Positions 1 to 7,238 of a DNA stretch of 10,605 nt are shown in pieces; within the stretch, counting starts at the first letter, position 1, and every line of letters begins with the position of its first letter. Origin of the DNA: Fidelibacterota bacterium (GTDB lineage Bacteria > Fidelibacterota > UBA2242 > JAFGTP01); NCBI GenBank assembly GCA_021735285.1, contig JAIPHI010000097.1, positions 1 through 10,605 of the forward strand, in the 5' to 3' direction. A program made the translations under genes and the position numbers. A model generated the notes under the pieces. It was not told the origin of the DNA. It was given only the letters and a program-made list of their open reading frames with translations, and searched no databases.

Positions 1-1423
1 TATCGTAAGCCCGGGCTTGAACTTTTTCTGGTGTATTTTCCAGTTTTTCAATATCATCTTCAATAACAGCTGTAAAAGGATGGTGGGTAGCCACATATCT
101 ATCCTGTCCCTCATCCCATTCAAGCAGAGGAAATTCTGTGATCCACACCGGTTTGTAGCCATCTTCTCGTAAATCCAGACGATTAGCAAGTTCATTTCGT
201 AAATGGCCCAAAATCGGATATGTTTTTCTGGTTTCATCAGCTATGAAAAACAGGATATCACCTGGCTTAGCTTCGAATTCATTTATTAAACCGTCTGCAA
301 TTGGTTGCATGAATTTGGCTATCCCACTTTCCAGTTTCTCATCTCCTACCTTAGTATAGGCTAGTCCTTTTGCTCCCCAATCTTTGGTTTTATCAGTCAG
401 TTCGTCAATTACTTTTCGTGAAAATTGGTCTGCTTTGGGAACACAAATTCCAGCCACTGTGCCCTTATCTTCGACAACTGAAGTAAACACTCGAAAATCA
501 CTTTTAATCACGATATCGTTTAAAGTATGAATTTGATTTCCAAATCTAAGATCGGGTTTATCAGAACCATATTTTCGGAGAGCTTCATCATAGCTCATAG
601 TAAGGAATTTTTCAGGTAATTTCACATCCACCACTTCCGAAAATATTTTTCTAAGCATATTTTCTGTTATATCCATCACGTCTTGTTCTTCAACAAACGA
701 CATCTCCAAATCAATCTGTGTAAATTCCGGTTGCCGATCAGCTCTCAGGTCCTCATCACGAAAGCATTTCACAATCTGATAGTATTTATCAAAACCCGAG
801 ATCATTAATAATTGTTTGTAGGTTTGGGGCGATTGTGGAAGAGCATAAAATTTACCTTTGTGAAGCCGGCTGGGAACCACATAGTCGCGGGCTCCTTCCG
901 GTGTGCTTTTAATGAGAAAGGGAGTTTCAATCTCGTAAAAATCATATTTTTCTAAGTATTCTCTTACCTTTTTAGCCGCTTCAAAACGAATTTTAATAGT
1001 TTCCTGCAATTCTTCGGTTCTCAGGTCCAGATAGCGATGTTTAAGTCTTAATTCCTCTAATGCTGTACTTCTGTCAGTTACCATAAAAGGTAAAGTCTCA
1101 GCTGTATTTAAGACTTCCAGCTCCCGGGCTAATATTTCTATATCCCCGGTTTCTTTATCAGGATTGCGGGCATCATCCGGTCGAACTCTAACCTTACCTC
1201 TGACCCCAACTACATCTTCATGCCCGAGATACTGAGACCTTTCTAGTAAGTCCTTATCAACAGCCGGATCAAAGACTAGTTGAGTTATTCCATACCTATC
1301 ACGCAGGTCAATGAAAGTTAATCCTCCTAGATTGCGTTTTTTATTAACCCAACCATTTAATATCACTTCTTTGCCCGCATCATTTTTTCGTAATTCTCCA
1401 CATGTTACAGTTCTCTTAAGCAT
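1..1423 (-). CDS. aspS: Aspartyl-tRNA synthetase, 3' end cut by window edge
   Basis: Class II aminoacyl-tRNA synthetase that charges tRNA(Asp) with aspartate using ATP in the cytoplasm. The frame is open from an ATG at 1423 to base 1, giving 474 codons of a protein usually near 590 residues. The N-terminal OB-fold anticodon-binding domain covers about residues 1-105 (GWVNKKRNLGGLTFIDLRDR at 24-43). The catalytic core begins at RHRYLDLR-like KHRYLDLR (128-135), with motif 1 near EIETPFLIKSTPEGARDY (164-181) and motif 2 FRDEDLRADRQPEF (221-234). A bacterial-type GAD insertion region follows at about 300-400. Motif 3 and the C-terminal extension lie beyond the window. The start is supported by AAAGGTGG three bases upstream and by the match at the N-terminus. 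It follows the antiporter by 21 bases and is probably cotranscribed. The OB-fold residues look like a discriminating enzyme (see findings). Confidence 0.97.
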   Translation of the reverse strand, partial: MLKRTVTCGELRKNDAGKEVILNGWVNKKRNLGGLTFIDLRDRYGITQLVFDPAVDKDLLERSQYLGHEDVVGVRGKVRVRPDDARNPDKETGDIEILARELEVLNTAETLPFMVTDRSTALEELRLKHRYLDLRTEELQETIKIRFEAAKKVREYLEKYDFYEIETPFLIKSTPEGARDYVVPSRLHKGKFYALPQSPQTYKQLLMISGFDKYYQIVKCFRDEDLRADRQPEFTQIDLEMSFVEEQDVMDITENMLRKIFSEVVDVKLPEKFLTMSYDEALRKYGSDKPDLRFGNQIHTLNDIVIKSDFRVFTSVVEDKGTVAGICVPKADQFSRKVIDELTDKTKDWGAKGLAYTKVGDEKLESGIAKFMQPIADGLINEFEAKPGDILFFIADETRKTYPILGHLRNELANRLDLREDGYKPVWITEFPLLEWDEGQDRYVATHHPFTAVIEDDIEKLENTPEKVQARAYD

Positions 1424-1426
1424 CTA

Positions 1427-1434
1427 CCACCTTT
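1427..1434 (-). promoter_or_regulatory. Ribosome binding site of aspS
   Basis: AAAGGTGG lies three bases before the ATG at 1423. It differs from AAAGGAGG by a single base, and the same variant is seen before rpsU. It supports the chosen aspS start. Confidence 0.6.
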
Positions 1435-1444
1435 ATATTTAAAA

Positions 1445-2701
1445 TTATTCTTCAGTATTTATCTCTCCGGCTTTTTTTAGACCATATTTCGCTAGAATAG
1501 GTCCAATAAATTCAAAGAAGATACAAGTAACTGTGATTGTTGTGAGCACTACAGCTCCAATATGGTCACCGGATGTAAGTCCACTGTCCAGCATTTCGCC
1601 AAGACCCGCAAAATCTTTTTTAACCGCCAGTGCCAAACCGATAGCCACACCAGCCTGCGATAGAATTCCTAACCCAATATATTTTCTTAATTTTTGGCTG
1701 GCTCCTCCAATTAGAGCACCTAGTTTTGAGCCTCCTACTAATCCTACTGTTCTCGATAGAGCATAAATCACTCCTATCAAACCCAGGGCCGGAATTTTGC
1801 TAATATGCAAATTAGTCCCTGCTAAAGTAAAAAACAGGATAAAAAGAATAGGCAGGTACTTATGCAGTTGATCGTGCAACTTTTTATTTAAACTATGGGG
1901 CTGAGTATTGACAATTAAAAAGCCCATTACCATATTAGAAAAAATAAGAGATAAATTATAACTAATACTAAGTCCACTTACAATTAAAATGAAACCAAAA
2001 ATTAAAACAAATAAATCATCACTACTTTTTAATTTCCTTGCCAGCCAGCTAAATAATCCTCCGAAAACAAGTCCCACTACCGTACTTAAACCCAATTCCA
2101 TCAAAGGATGCAACATAGCCATTCCGAAATTTCCACTCTGATGCCCGCTTTGTTTTCCCAGTAAAAATTCCACTAAAGCAGCCGTGAAGCCAAAAATTAT
2201 GATCCCCAACCCATCATCGAATCCCACAACAGCATAGAGCGCTTGTGTTAGGCTTCCCTGAGCTTTGTACTCCCTGATTACAGCCACTGTCCCGGCAGGC
2301 GCGCTTGCAGGTGCCAGGGCCGCAAATATCAAGGCTAAGGGCAAATTGCCCGTCAACAAATAGATACCTCCAAAAACAACAATAAAAGCCCCTAAAGATT
2401 CGAGTAAGATAATATATACAATGCTTTTACCCAATTTGCGGAGAGTTATCATTCTTAATTCCAGTCCAATACTGAAGGCTACAAAGCCTAATGCAATATC
2501 TGTGATAAAACCAAAATTTGCCTGGGAAGCATCCGTGATAATACCAAATAAGGAAGGTCCTATTAGGACTCCCAAAAGCATATATCCAATTATAGAAGGT
2601 AATTTTATATAGCGTATATTTTTACCAAAATAATAGCCAATAATGGTGATAAAGCCGACAATAAACAGAGCAGACAAATCCAAAAAATAGGAAGCAAACA
2701 T
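1445..2701 (-). CDS. Cation:proton antiporter, CPA2/Kef-like (Na_H_Exchanger family)
   Basis: Inner-membrane monovalent cation/H+ antiporter of 418 residues, made almost wholly of about 12-13 hydrophobic segments separated by short loops. There is no appended TrkA-N or universal-stress domain. Family marks seen are GYMLLGVLIGPSLFG (39-53) after the first segment, the APASAPAGTVAV stretch (130-141), and an acidic pair D162-D163 in VVGFDDGLGI, at the place where CPA2 exchangers carry the ion-binding aspartates. Others are FFTLAGTNLHI (290-300), R317 in ALSRTVG, and LSQAGVAIGLALA (347-359). The DD pair suggests electrogenic Na+(or K+)/H+ exchange, by analogy with NapA-type members. That is inference, and the ion cannot be read from sequence. 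The ATG at 2701 is preceded by GAGG seven bases away. It lies 27 bases after the EIIA-domain gene and 21 bases before aspS. The EIIA neighbour is a likely regulator of this transporter. Confidence 0.93.
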   Translation of the reverse strand: MFASYFLDLSALFIVGFITIIGYYFGKNIRYIKLPSIIGYMLLGVLIGPSLFGIITDASQANFGFITDIALGFVAFSIGLELRMITLRKLGKSIVYIILLESLGAFIVVFGGIYLLTGNLPLALIFAALAPASAPAGTVAVIREYKAQGSLTQALYAVVGFDDGLGIIIFGFTAALVEFLLGKQSGHQSGNFGMAMLHPLMELGLSTVVGLVFGGLFSWLARKLKSSDDLFVLIFGFILIVSGLSISYNLSLIFSNMVMGFLIVNTQPHSLNKKLHDQLHKYLPILFILFFTLAGTNLHISKIPALGLIGVIYALSRTVGLVGGSKLGALIGGASQKLRKYIGLGILSQAGVAIGLALAVKKDFAGLGEMLDSGLTSGDHIGAVVLTTITVTCIFFEFIGPILAKYGLKKAGEINTEE

Positions 2702-2728
2702 ATTTAGCCTCGATAGATAATCCGTGTA

Positions 2729-3538
2729 TTAAAGATTGATAGAGCCATTATAGTAAAACAATTCCTGAACCCAGAAAGCCATCTGATTTTCATCAAAATC
2801 GTCCAAAATCATATTTAATTGTCTAATCAGATCATTGGCATAAGATTCATTAACAACCGCTGATATGAGTTGATTATACTGTTTTTCTTCTTCATCATAG
2901 AAACCAGAAAATAAAGGCTGCTTGTATAAATAAACACTAGCATTTTCAGAATCCATAATTGAAAGGGTGCAATTTTCTACCTGCGCAAAAGTATGCAGTA
3001 CTTTTTCAAATATCTCTTCATTTTGCGTAATAATATTAAATAAATTGTACTTCTCCGATTCTTCTTTCTGTAATCCTGCTTGAGTCTGTCTTAACAATAT
3101 TTCTCGAAATGTAGCAGCATCCTTACAGCTGAGTAGCTCTTTCACATTATTTTTATCTTTTAAGGCATTGGCGAACCTGGATAAAAGCCGAATGTGTTCG
3201 TTACGTTTATTCTTGGGAAGGATGATGAAGATAAAAAGCTTTGTAGGTTGCCCATCCACAGAACCAAAATCAACTCCGGCAGGAACGACTATCGCGCCAA
3301 TCACAAAATCAGAGATATCTGCTATCGGACAATGTGGTATAGCAATATTTTTACCGAAGCCTGTTGTACTAATTTTTTCCCTATTCTTTAATTTTTTATA
3401 AAGCTCCTCCTCACCAACATCTTTTAAAACCTTAGAGCGTTTGGCCAGCCGGGCTATTCCTTTCAGGACCTCCTCCTTATTTTTGTAACCCTGTTCTAAT
3501 TCTATTAATTCACTTTTTAATAGATGATTTAAGTCCAT
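2729..3538 (-). CDS. PTS EIIA type-2 domain protein with an extra C-terminal domain
   Basis: A cytoplasmic protein of 269 residues. Residues 1-150 are a fructose/mannitol/nitrogen-type EIIA domain (PTS_EIIA_2): REKISTTGFGKNIAIPHC (53-70) holds the phospho-accepting His69, and FGSVDGQPTKLFIFIILP (91-108) and HIRLLSRFANAL (115-126) are typical of PtsN/FruA-like EIIA. Residues 151-269 go well beyond the usual length of about 150. They look like an alternating beta-alpha-beta region: strand NLFNIIT, helix around 173-186, strand CTLSIMD, strand QLISAVV, helix ANDLIRQLNMIL, strand AFWVQELFYY. This is compatible with a ferredoxin-like or PII-like fold, but I do not recognise a specific family. No EIIB, EIIC, HPr or EI gene is in the window, so a regulatory role is likelier than sugar uptake. 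The gene follows the bactofilin by 15 bases, has AGGA six bases before its ATG, and precedes the antiporter by 27 bases. Confidence 0.88.
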   Translation of the reverse strand: MDLNHLLKSELIELEQGYKNKEEVLKGIARLAKRSKVLKDVGEEELYKKLKNREKISTTGFGKNIAIPHCPIADISDFVIGAIVVPAGVDFGSVDGQPTKLFIFIILPKNKRNEHIRLLSRFANALKDKNNVKELLSCKDAATFREILLRQTQAGLQKEESEKYNLFNIITQNEEIFEKVLHTFAQVENCTLSIMDSENASVYLYKQPLFSGFYDEEEKQYNQLISAVVNESYANDLIRQLNMILDDFDENQMAFWVQELFYYNGSINL

Positions 3539-3553
3539 AACTATCCTAAAATA

Positions 3554-3997
3554 TCATGATTTCTTTTTTGAGGAAGCTTTTTCTGACTCGGAATTTTTTC
3601 CCACTTTGTTTTTAGATTCATTTAGGTTCATATCACATTTTCCCTCAAAGACCGCTCCGTCATCAATTACAATTTTTTGGGCTTTAACATCACCAATCAA
3701 ACGTGAATTTTTCTTTAGAATCATTTTTGTTTTGGCAATTATATTACCATTTACCCGGCCTGAAATAGTTACATTGTTACCATTCAAATCCCCCTCGACA
3801 AGCCCTTCTTTCCCAACTGTAATAGTGGCCTCGGTATTGATATTACCATCAACTTTACCATAGATGACAATGCTACCTTTAAGTTTGACATTACCTGTTA
3901 ATTGTGTCTCTTCCCCAATTATAGTATTCACTTTGTCAACGGCGCTTTTATCCATTGTTTTGCTTCCTTGTTTTTTGCTTTTTTTACTACTCCACAT
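3554..3997 (-). CDS. Bactofilin (DUF583 / polymer-forming cytoskeletal protein)
   Basis: A self-assembling beta-helical filament protein that scaffolds wall enzymes or other complexes at the inner face of the cytoplasmic membrane. It has 147 residues. The core at about 24-123 shows the repeated beta-helix rungs of bactofilins: TIIGEETQLTGNV, GSIVIYGKVDGNI, ATITVGKEGLVEGDL, NVTISGRVNGNI, SRLIGDVKAQKIVIDDGAVFEGKC. The two tails are short, rich in Lys and Ser, and probably disordered. The start is uncertain. ATG at 3997 gives an N-terminus MWSSKKSKKQ, similar in style to the membrane-targeting N-terminus of Caulobacter BacA, but only a weak GGG lies before it. ATG at 3955 (residue 15) has a strong AAGGAAG seven bases upstream. 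The gene lies 27 bases after the M23 peptidase gene, a pairing seen in many bacteria where the peptidase works with the bactofilin. Confidence 0.93.
   Translation of the reverse strand: MWSSKKSKKQGSKTMDKSAVDKVNTIIGEETQLTGNVKLKGSIVIYGKVDGNINTEATITVGKEGLVEGDLNGNNVTISGRVNGNIIAKTKMILKKNSRLIGDVKAQKIVIDDGAVFEGKCDMNLNESKNKVGKNSESEKASSKKKS
3963..3969 (-). promoter_or_regulatory. Internal ribosome binding site for a shorter bactofilin
   Basis: AAGGAAG lies seven bases before an in-frame ATG at 3955 (Met15 of the long form). It is one of the best Shine-Dalgarno matches in the window, whereas the upstream ATG at 3997 has only a weak one. It either marks the true start or allows a second, shorter product. 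Confidence 0.5.
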
Positions 3998-4024
3998 TTT
4001 TTACCCATTTATGTTAAATTGTTA

Positions 4025-4801
4025 TTATTCATTGGATATGTCCACATCTTTATATTCATAAACCAAGTTGAGGGGGTCTATTGGCTTGCCATCTTTCCAG
4101 ATTTCATAATGTAAATGAGGGCCATCACTAACACCAGTATTACCCACAAATCCGATTACCTCCCCCCTCTCTACATGTTGATGAGTTTCCACCATATTTT
4201 TTTGATTGTGGCTATACACAGTAAAATATCCATCCGAATGAGAAATAATGATCATATATCCATATCTCGGAGTCCAGCCATTGAAAATAATTATACCTGA
4301 AGCGGAGGCTTTAATTGGTTCGCCTTCTTCAGCTGCTATATCCAAGCCATAATGATTATCACGAGCAAAAAATTTAGCACGTTTAAATTTCTGGGTAACA
4401 TATCCTTCCACCGGGGCAAAAACTGGTAGATTATCAAGATAGGAAATTCTAAGAGTATCTTTACCTAACGCCTGGGTATCAAGGACAGCACTTTCAGCAT
4501 TAACATTAATATCAGCTCCCAGCACCTCCCTGATATAGCTATCCATCTGTACTATTTGGTTATAATCGTTAATTATTTTCGAAATTTTCAATTTGGCCTG
4601 AATTAACTGTTCATTTTCTTTCTTTAATTCTGAGTATTTCAATGCCCTGGGAATAAAAACAAGTTCTGCTATTATCGTTAAAAATATAAGAAAGAGTAAT
4701 AAGGCAGCGCCAATTTTAGCCAGATGTTCCTTGATCTGAAAGCTGAAGTGCTTCTCGGAATCATCGGATACAATATGAACAGTATAATTGGTCTTTTTCA
4801 T
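4025..4801 (-). CDS. Membrane-anchored M23 (LytM-type) metallopeptidase
   Basis: Predicted peptidoglycan endopeptidase of 258 residues. A short cytoplasmic head of about 27 residues is followed by one membrane span at about 28-50, a possible short coiled coil at 56-82, and a periplasmic peptidase domain at about 127-245. The zinc site looks intact: H150 and D154 in NHYGLD, and H231 in PHLHYE. H198 (YSH) and H229 are at the other conserved histidine positions, so an active enzyme rather than a degenerate LytM factor is expected. GNTGVSDGPHLHYEIW and GKPIDP are typical of the family. It starts six bases after parB, with its likely ribosome site (AGAGG) inside the end of parB. The bactofilin gene follows after 27 bases. 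By analogy with bactofilin-M23 pairs such as Helicobacter CcmA-Csd1, it probably acts in cell-shape control together with the bactofilin. That is inference. Confidence 0.93.
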   Translation of the reverse strand: MKKTNYTVHIVSDDSEKHFSFQIKEHLAKIGAALLLFLIFLTIIAELVFIPRALKYSELKKENEQLIQAKLKISKIINDYNQIVQMDSYIREVLGADINVNAESAVLDTQALGKDTLRISYLDNLPVFAPVEGYVTQKFKRAKFFARDNHYGLDIAAEEGEPIKASASGIIIFNGWTPRYGYMIIISHSDGYFTVYSHNQKNMVETHQHVERGEVIGFVGNTGVSDGPHLHYEIWKDGKPIDPLNLVYEYKDVDISNE

Positions 4802-4807
4802 AGGCTA

Positions 4808-5710
4808 TTACCTCTCGAGAGAATCGAATAGTTCCATCAATCTATTCAGATCTTCACTGGAATAATATTCAATTTCAAGCTTACCTTTATTAGTAGTTCC
4901 ATTAACCCGGACTTTGGCATCAATAGCATGCATAGCACGGTCCTCAAATTCACGAATATAGGGGGGCTTTTTTTTCTGCTTACTCTTCTTAGTTTTCTTG
5001 GTTTTTTTAGTTTTTTTCTTATTCTTGATATCGCGGGCTAATTTTTCGACATCACGGGCACTTAAATTATTGTCTTTTATTTTCTTCCAAAGTTTTATTT
5101 GCTGATTTTTATCTTTAATTTTAAGCAAAGGCCGTGCATGTCCGGCTCGCAGATCACCATTTCTTAAGTCCTTTTTAATTTGATCAGGAAGATCAAGCAG
5201 TCGTAAGGCATTAGATATCGTAGTTCTGCTTTTGCCTACGCTTTCGGCTACTTCTTTGTGTGATAAATCGAATTTCTCAGCCAGCATCATATATGCTTCT
5301 GCTTCTTCTACAGGGTTCAAGTCTTCTCTCTGTACATTTTCTATTAAAGCCAGGCCAAGCATTTCAACTTCAGTCTGAATAGGCAGAACATAAGCAGGAA
5401 TGCGCTCCATATTTAAATCCCGGCATGCTTTTAATCTGCGTTCTCCGGCAATTAGCTCGAACCCTTCTTCAGTTTGTCTGACTGTTATAGGTTGGATAAT
5501 ACCATGCTCTTGAATGGAGTTACGGAGTTCCTCCATTGCTACTTCATTAAATTCTTTACGGGGTTGATGTCTATTAGAAATTATATTATCCAGAGCTATT
5601 TCTGCGACTTTGCGAGTCGCCTCTTCTACATCTTCCGGTACTTCATCAATCTTTTCCGGAATTATAGCCCCGAGACCTTTACCTAATCTATTCTTTCTTT
5701 TGCTTGTCAT
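4808..5710 (-). CDS. parB: Chromosome partitioning protein ParB (Spo0J/Noc family)
   Basis: CTP-dependent DNA clamp that loads at parS sites and works with ParA in origin segregation. It has 300 residues. The N-terminal NRLGKGLGAII (7-17) resembles the ParA-stimulating peptide. The ParB/sulfiredoxin-like CTPase domain runs from about 34 to 140, with GERRLKA (89-95) and ENVQREDLNPVEEA (124-137). A helix-turn-helix region lies at about 148-174 (LSHKEVAESVGKSRTTISNALRLL in outline). The C-terminal dimerisation domain is at about 250-300. Between the DNA-binding part and the C-terminal domain is an unusual lysine/threonine tract (229-248). The ATG at 5710 overlaps the end of parA by 23 bases, which suggests translational coupling; a GGAG lies 12 bases upstream. 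No parS-like palindrome with a CACGTG core was seen in the window. Confidence 0.97.
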   Translation of the reverse strand: MTSKRKNRLGKGLGAIIPEKIDEVPEDVEEATRKVAEIALDNIISNRHQPRKEFNEVAMEELRNSIQEHGIIQPITVRQTEEGFELIAGERRLKACRDLNMERIPAYVLPIQTEVEMLGLALIENVQREDLNPVEEAEAYMMLAEKFDLSHKEVAESVGKSRTTISNALRLLDLPDQIKKDLRNGDLRAGHARPLLKIKDKNQQIKLWKKIKDNNLSARDVEKLARDIKNKKKTKKTKKTKKSKQKKKPPYIREFEDRAMHAIDAKVRVNGTTNKGKLEIEYYSSEDLNRLMELFDSLER

Positions 5711-6461
5711 TTTCTAAAAATTCTCCTACAAAATCCATATAATCTTGGGCACCAATTGATGATGCGTCATATAAAATTATCGGTTTACCATGACTGGGCG
5801 ATTCTCCCAGTCGTACATTTCTTCTAATTTTTGAATCATATAATTTATCTTGAAAGTGTTCAGAAAGTTCTTCTGCTACTTCATTTGACAGCCTTAAACG
5901 GGTATCGAACATAGTCAGTAATACACCTTCAATCTGGAGGTCCTTATTCAAATTTTTTTGTACTAAACGAACAGTATTCAACAATTGTCCTAAACCTTCC
6001 ATTGCATAATATTCACATTGAATCGGAATTAAAACAGAATCCGCAGCGGTTAGACTATTGACTGTTAGAAGTCCTAAAGATGGCGGGCAATCAATGATTA
6101 TATAATCGAAATCAGTCTGTAATTCTTTCAGTTTTTCTTTGAGAAAATGCTCGCGGCTAATTTCCGGCACCATCTCTATTTCTGCTCCAACCAAGCGGGG
6201 ACTTGAAGGTAGAAGCTTTAAATATGGGATTTCCGTATCAACAAGAGCACTATCTATGTCAGTATCATTAATAATAACCTCATAGGTTGTTTTATCTCTA
6301 TTATATTCAATACCGCAACCTTGAGTTGCATTAGCTTGCGGATCCATGTCTATAAGCAAGGTACTAATTTCAGAAACCCCCAGGCCAGCAGCCAAATTTA
6401 CAGCAGTTGTTGTTTTTCCAACTCCACCTTTTTGGTTTGCTATCGCAATAATTTTCTTCAT
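5688..6461 (-). CDS. parA: Chromosome partitioning ATPase ParA (Soj, MinD/ParA family)
   Basis: Deviant-Walker ATPase that dimerises on ATP, binds nucleoid DNA non-specifically, and moves ParB-parS complexes. It has 257 residues, the usual length of small chromosomal Soj proteins without an N-terminal helix-turn-helix. Motifs: KGGVGKTT at 11-18 with signature lysine K11 and Walker A lysine K16, DMDPQANAT (38-46), and Walker B IIIDCPPSLG (121-130). The C-terminal RRNVRLGESPSHGKPI (213-228) carries arginines of the type used for DNA contact. The start is the ATG at 6461, preceded by GGAG four to five bases away. The 65-base gap after deoC is AT-rich and contains a TATAAATATAGAAT stretch that could hold a -10 box, but no good -35 was found. 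Its end overlaps parB by 23 bases. Confidence 0.97.
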   Translation of the reverse strand: MKKIIAIANQKGGVGKTTTAVNLAAGLGVSEISTLLIDMDPQANATQGCGIEYNRDKTTYEVIINDTDIDSALVDTEIPYLKLLPSSPRLVGAEIEMVPEISREHFLKEKLKELQTDFDYIIIDCPPSLGLLTVNSLTAADSVLIPIQCEYYAMEGLGQLLNTVRLVQKNLNKDLQIEGVLLTMFDTRLRLSNEVAEELSEHFQDKLYDSKIRRNVRLGESPSHGKPIILYDASSIGAQDYMDFVGEFLENDKQKKE

Positions 6462-6526
6462 TTCACTCCACTTAAAGTAAAGATCTATTCTATATTTATA
6501 TCTAAAGGCAAAAAAGTAAGAAAAAT

Positions 6527-7228
6527 TTAAGAACCGGCAATTATTTTAGATGTAGAGCTTGTCCCGATTCTATTGGCTCCCGCCTTGTACATTTCGATAG
6601 CCTGCTTGTATGTCCTTATTCCACCGGCAGCTTTTACTCCTAAAGAGGAACCTACTGTCTTCCGCATCAGTTTTACATTTTCGAGTGTCGCCCCTTCATT
6701 GGCAAAACCGGTCGAAGTTTTAACAAAATCAGCTTGAGCCTCCAAAGCCAATTGACAGGCTTTCACAATTTCTTTGTTTGTCAAAAGCGCTGTTTCTATG
6801 ATCACCTTTAATATTTGCCCCTCGGCGATCTGAACAATTTTGCTGATATCCTCTAATACTACTTCATCTCGTCCATCTTTTAGAGCGCCTATATTGATCA
6901 CCATATCTAATTCACTGGCACCATCTTCAATAGCCTGCTCCGCCTCACTAACTTTTACATAATTATGGTGAAATCCTAATGGAAATCCAACTACTGTTCC
7001 CACATCAACTTCTGTTCCCAGTAGAAGTTCACTACATTTTTTTACATAAAAAGGCGCTACACATATCGATGCGGTATTCCATTCTGTGGCTTCCTGACAA
7101 AGTTTCTCTATCTGTTTTTCAGTTGCATCGGGATGAAGATTAGTATGGTCAATTATACTGGCAATATTATTTTGCACTTTATCCAGTTTGTCATCAGGCC
7201 TACTCTTGTAGTCCAAAACTTGTTCCAC
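6527..7228 (-). CDS. deoC: Deoxyribose-phosphate aldolase
   Basis: Class I aldolase that cleaves 2-deoxy-D-ribose 5-phosphate to glyceraldehyde 3-phosphate and acetaldehyde, in cytoplasmic deoxynucleoside breakdown. It has 233 residues in this frame. It is a TIM barrel with IDHTNLHPDAT (26-36), ELDMVINIG (106-114) with the catalytic Asp108, LKVIIET (140-146), Schiff-base Lys170 in VKTSTGF, the second lysine K199 in GVKAAGGIRT, and phosphate-binding GTSS (222-225). The start is uncertain. GTG at 7228 is the first possible in this frame because a TGA lies directly before it, and it has no clear Shine-Dalgarno sequence. GTG at 7177 (residue 18) would give a protein closer to the usual N-terminus. 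A 10-codon out-of-frame reading frame (7232-7200) overlaps the start. No deoA, deoB or nucleoside phosphorylase gene is nearby. The upstream neighbour, 10 bases away, is a sugar-phosphate mutase. Confidence 0.95.
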   Translation of the reverse strand: MEQVLDYKSRPDDKLDKVQNNIASIIDHTNLHPDATEKQIEKLCQEATEWNTASICVAPFYVKKCSELLLGTEVDVGTVVGFPLGFHHNYVKVSEAEQAIEDGASELDMVINIGALKDGRDEVVLEDISKIVQIAEGQILKVIIETALLTNKEIVKACQLALEAQADFVKTSTGFANEGATLENVKLMRKTVGSSLGVKAAGGIRTYKQAIEMYKAGANRIGTSSTSKIIAGS

Positions 7229-7238
7229 TCATGTAAAA

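Noticed and set aside
3168..3401. Plus-strand reading frames antisense to the EIIA gene (and similar ones across the window, for example 7848-8132 and 3606-3863)
   Set aside because: All lie opposite strongly recognisable minus-strand genes, have no ribosome site or family resemblance, and have shadow-like composition.
4813..4825. CTCTCGAGAG palindrome at the end of parB
   Set aside because: It is inside coding sequence (Ser-Leu-Glu-Arg codons), too short for a terminator, and has no T-run after it.
6462..6526. A promoter before parA
   Set aside because: The TATAAATATAGAAT stretch could be a -10 region, but no -35 at suitable spacing matches more than weakly, so it is not listed as a feature.
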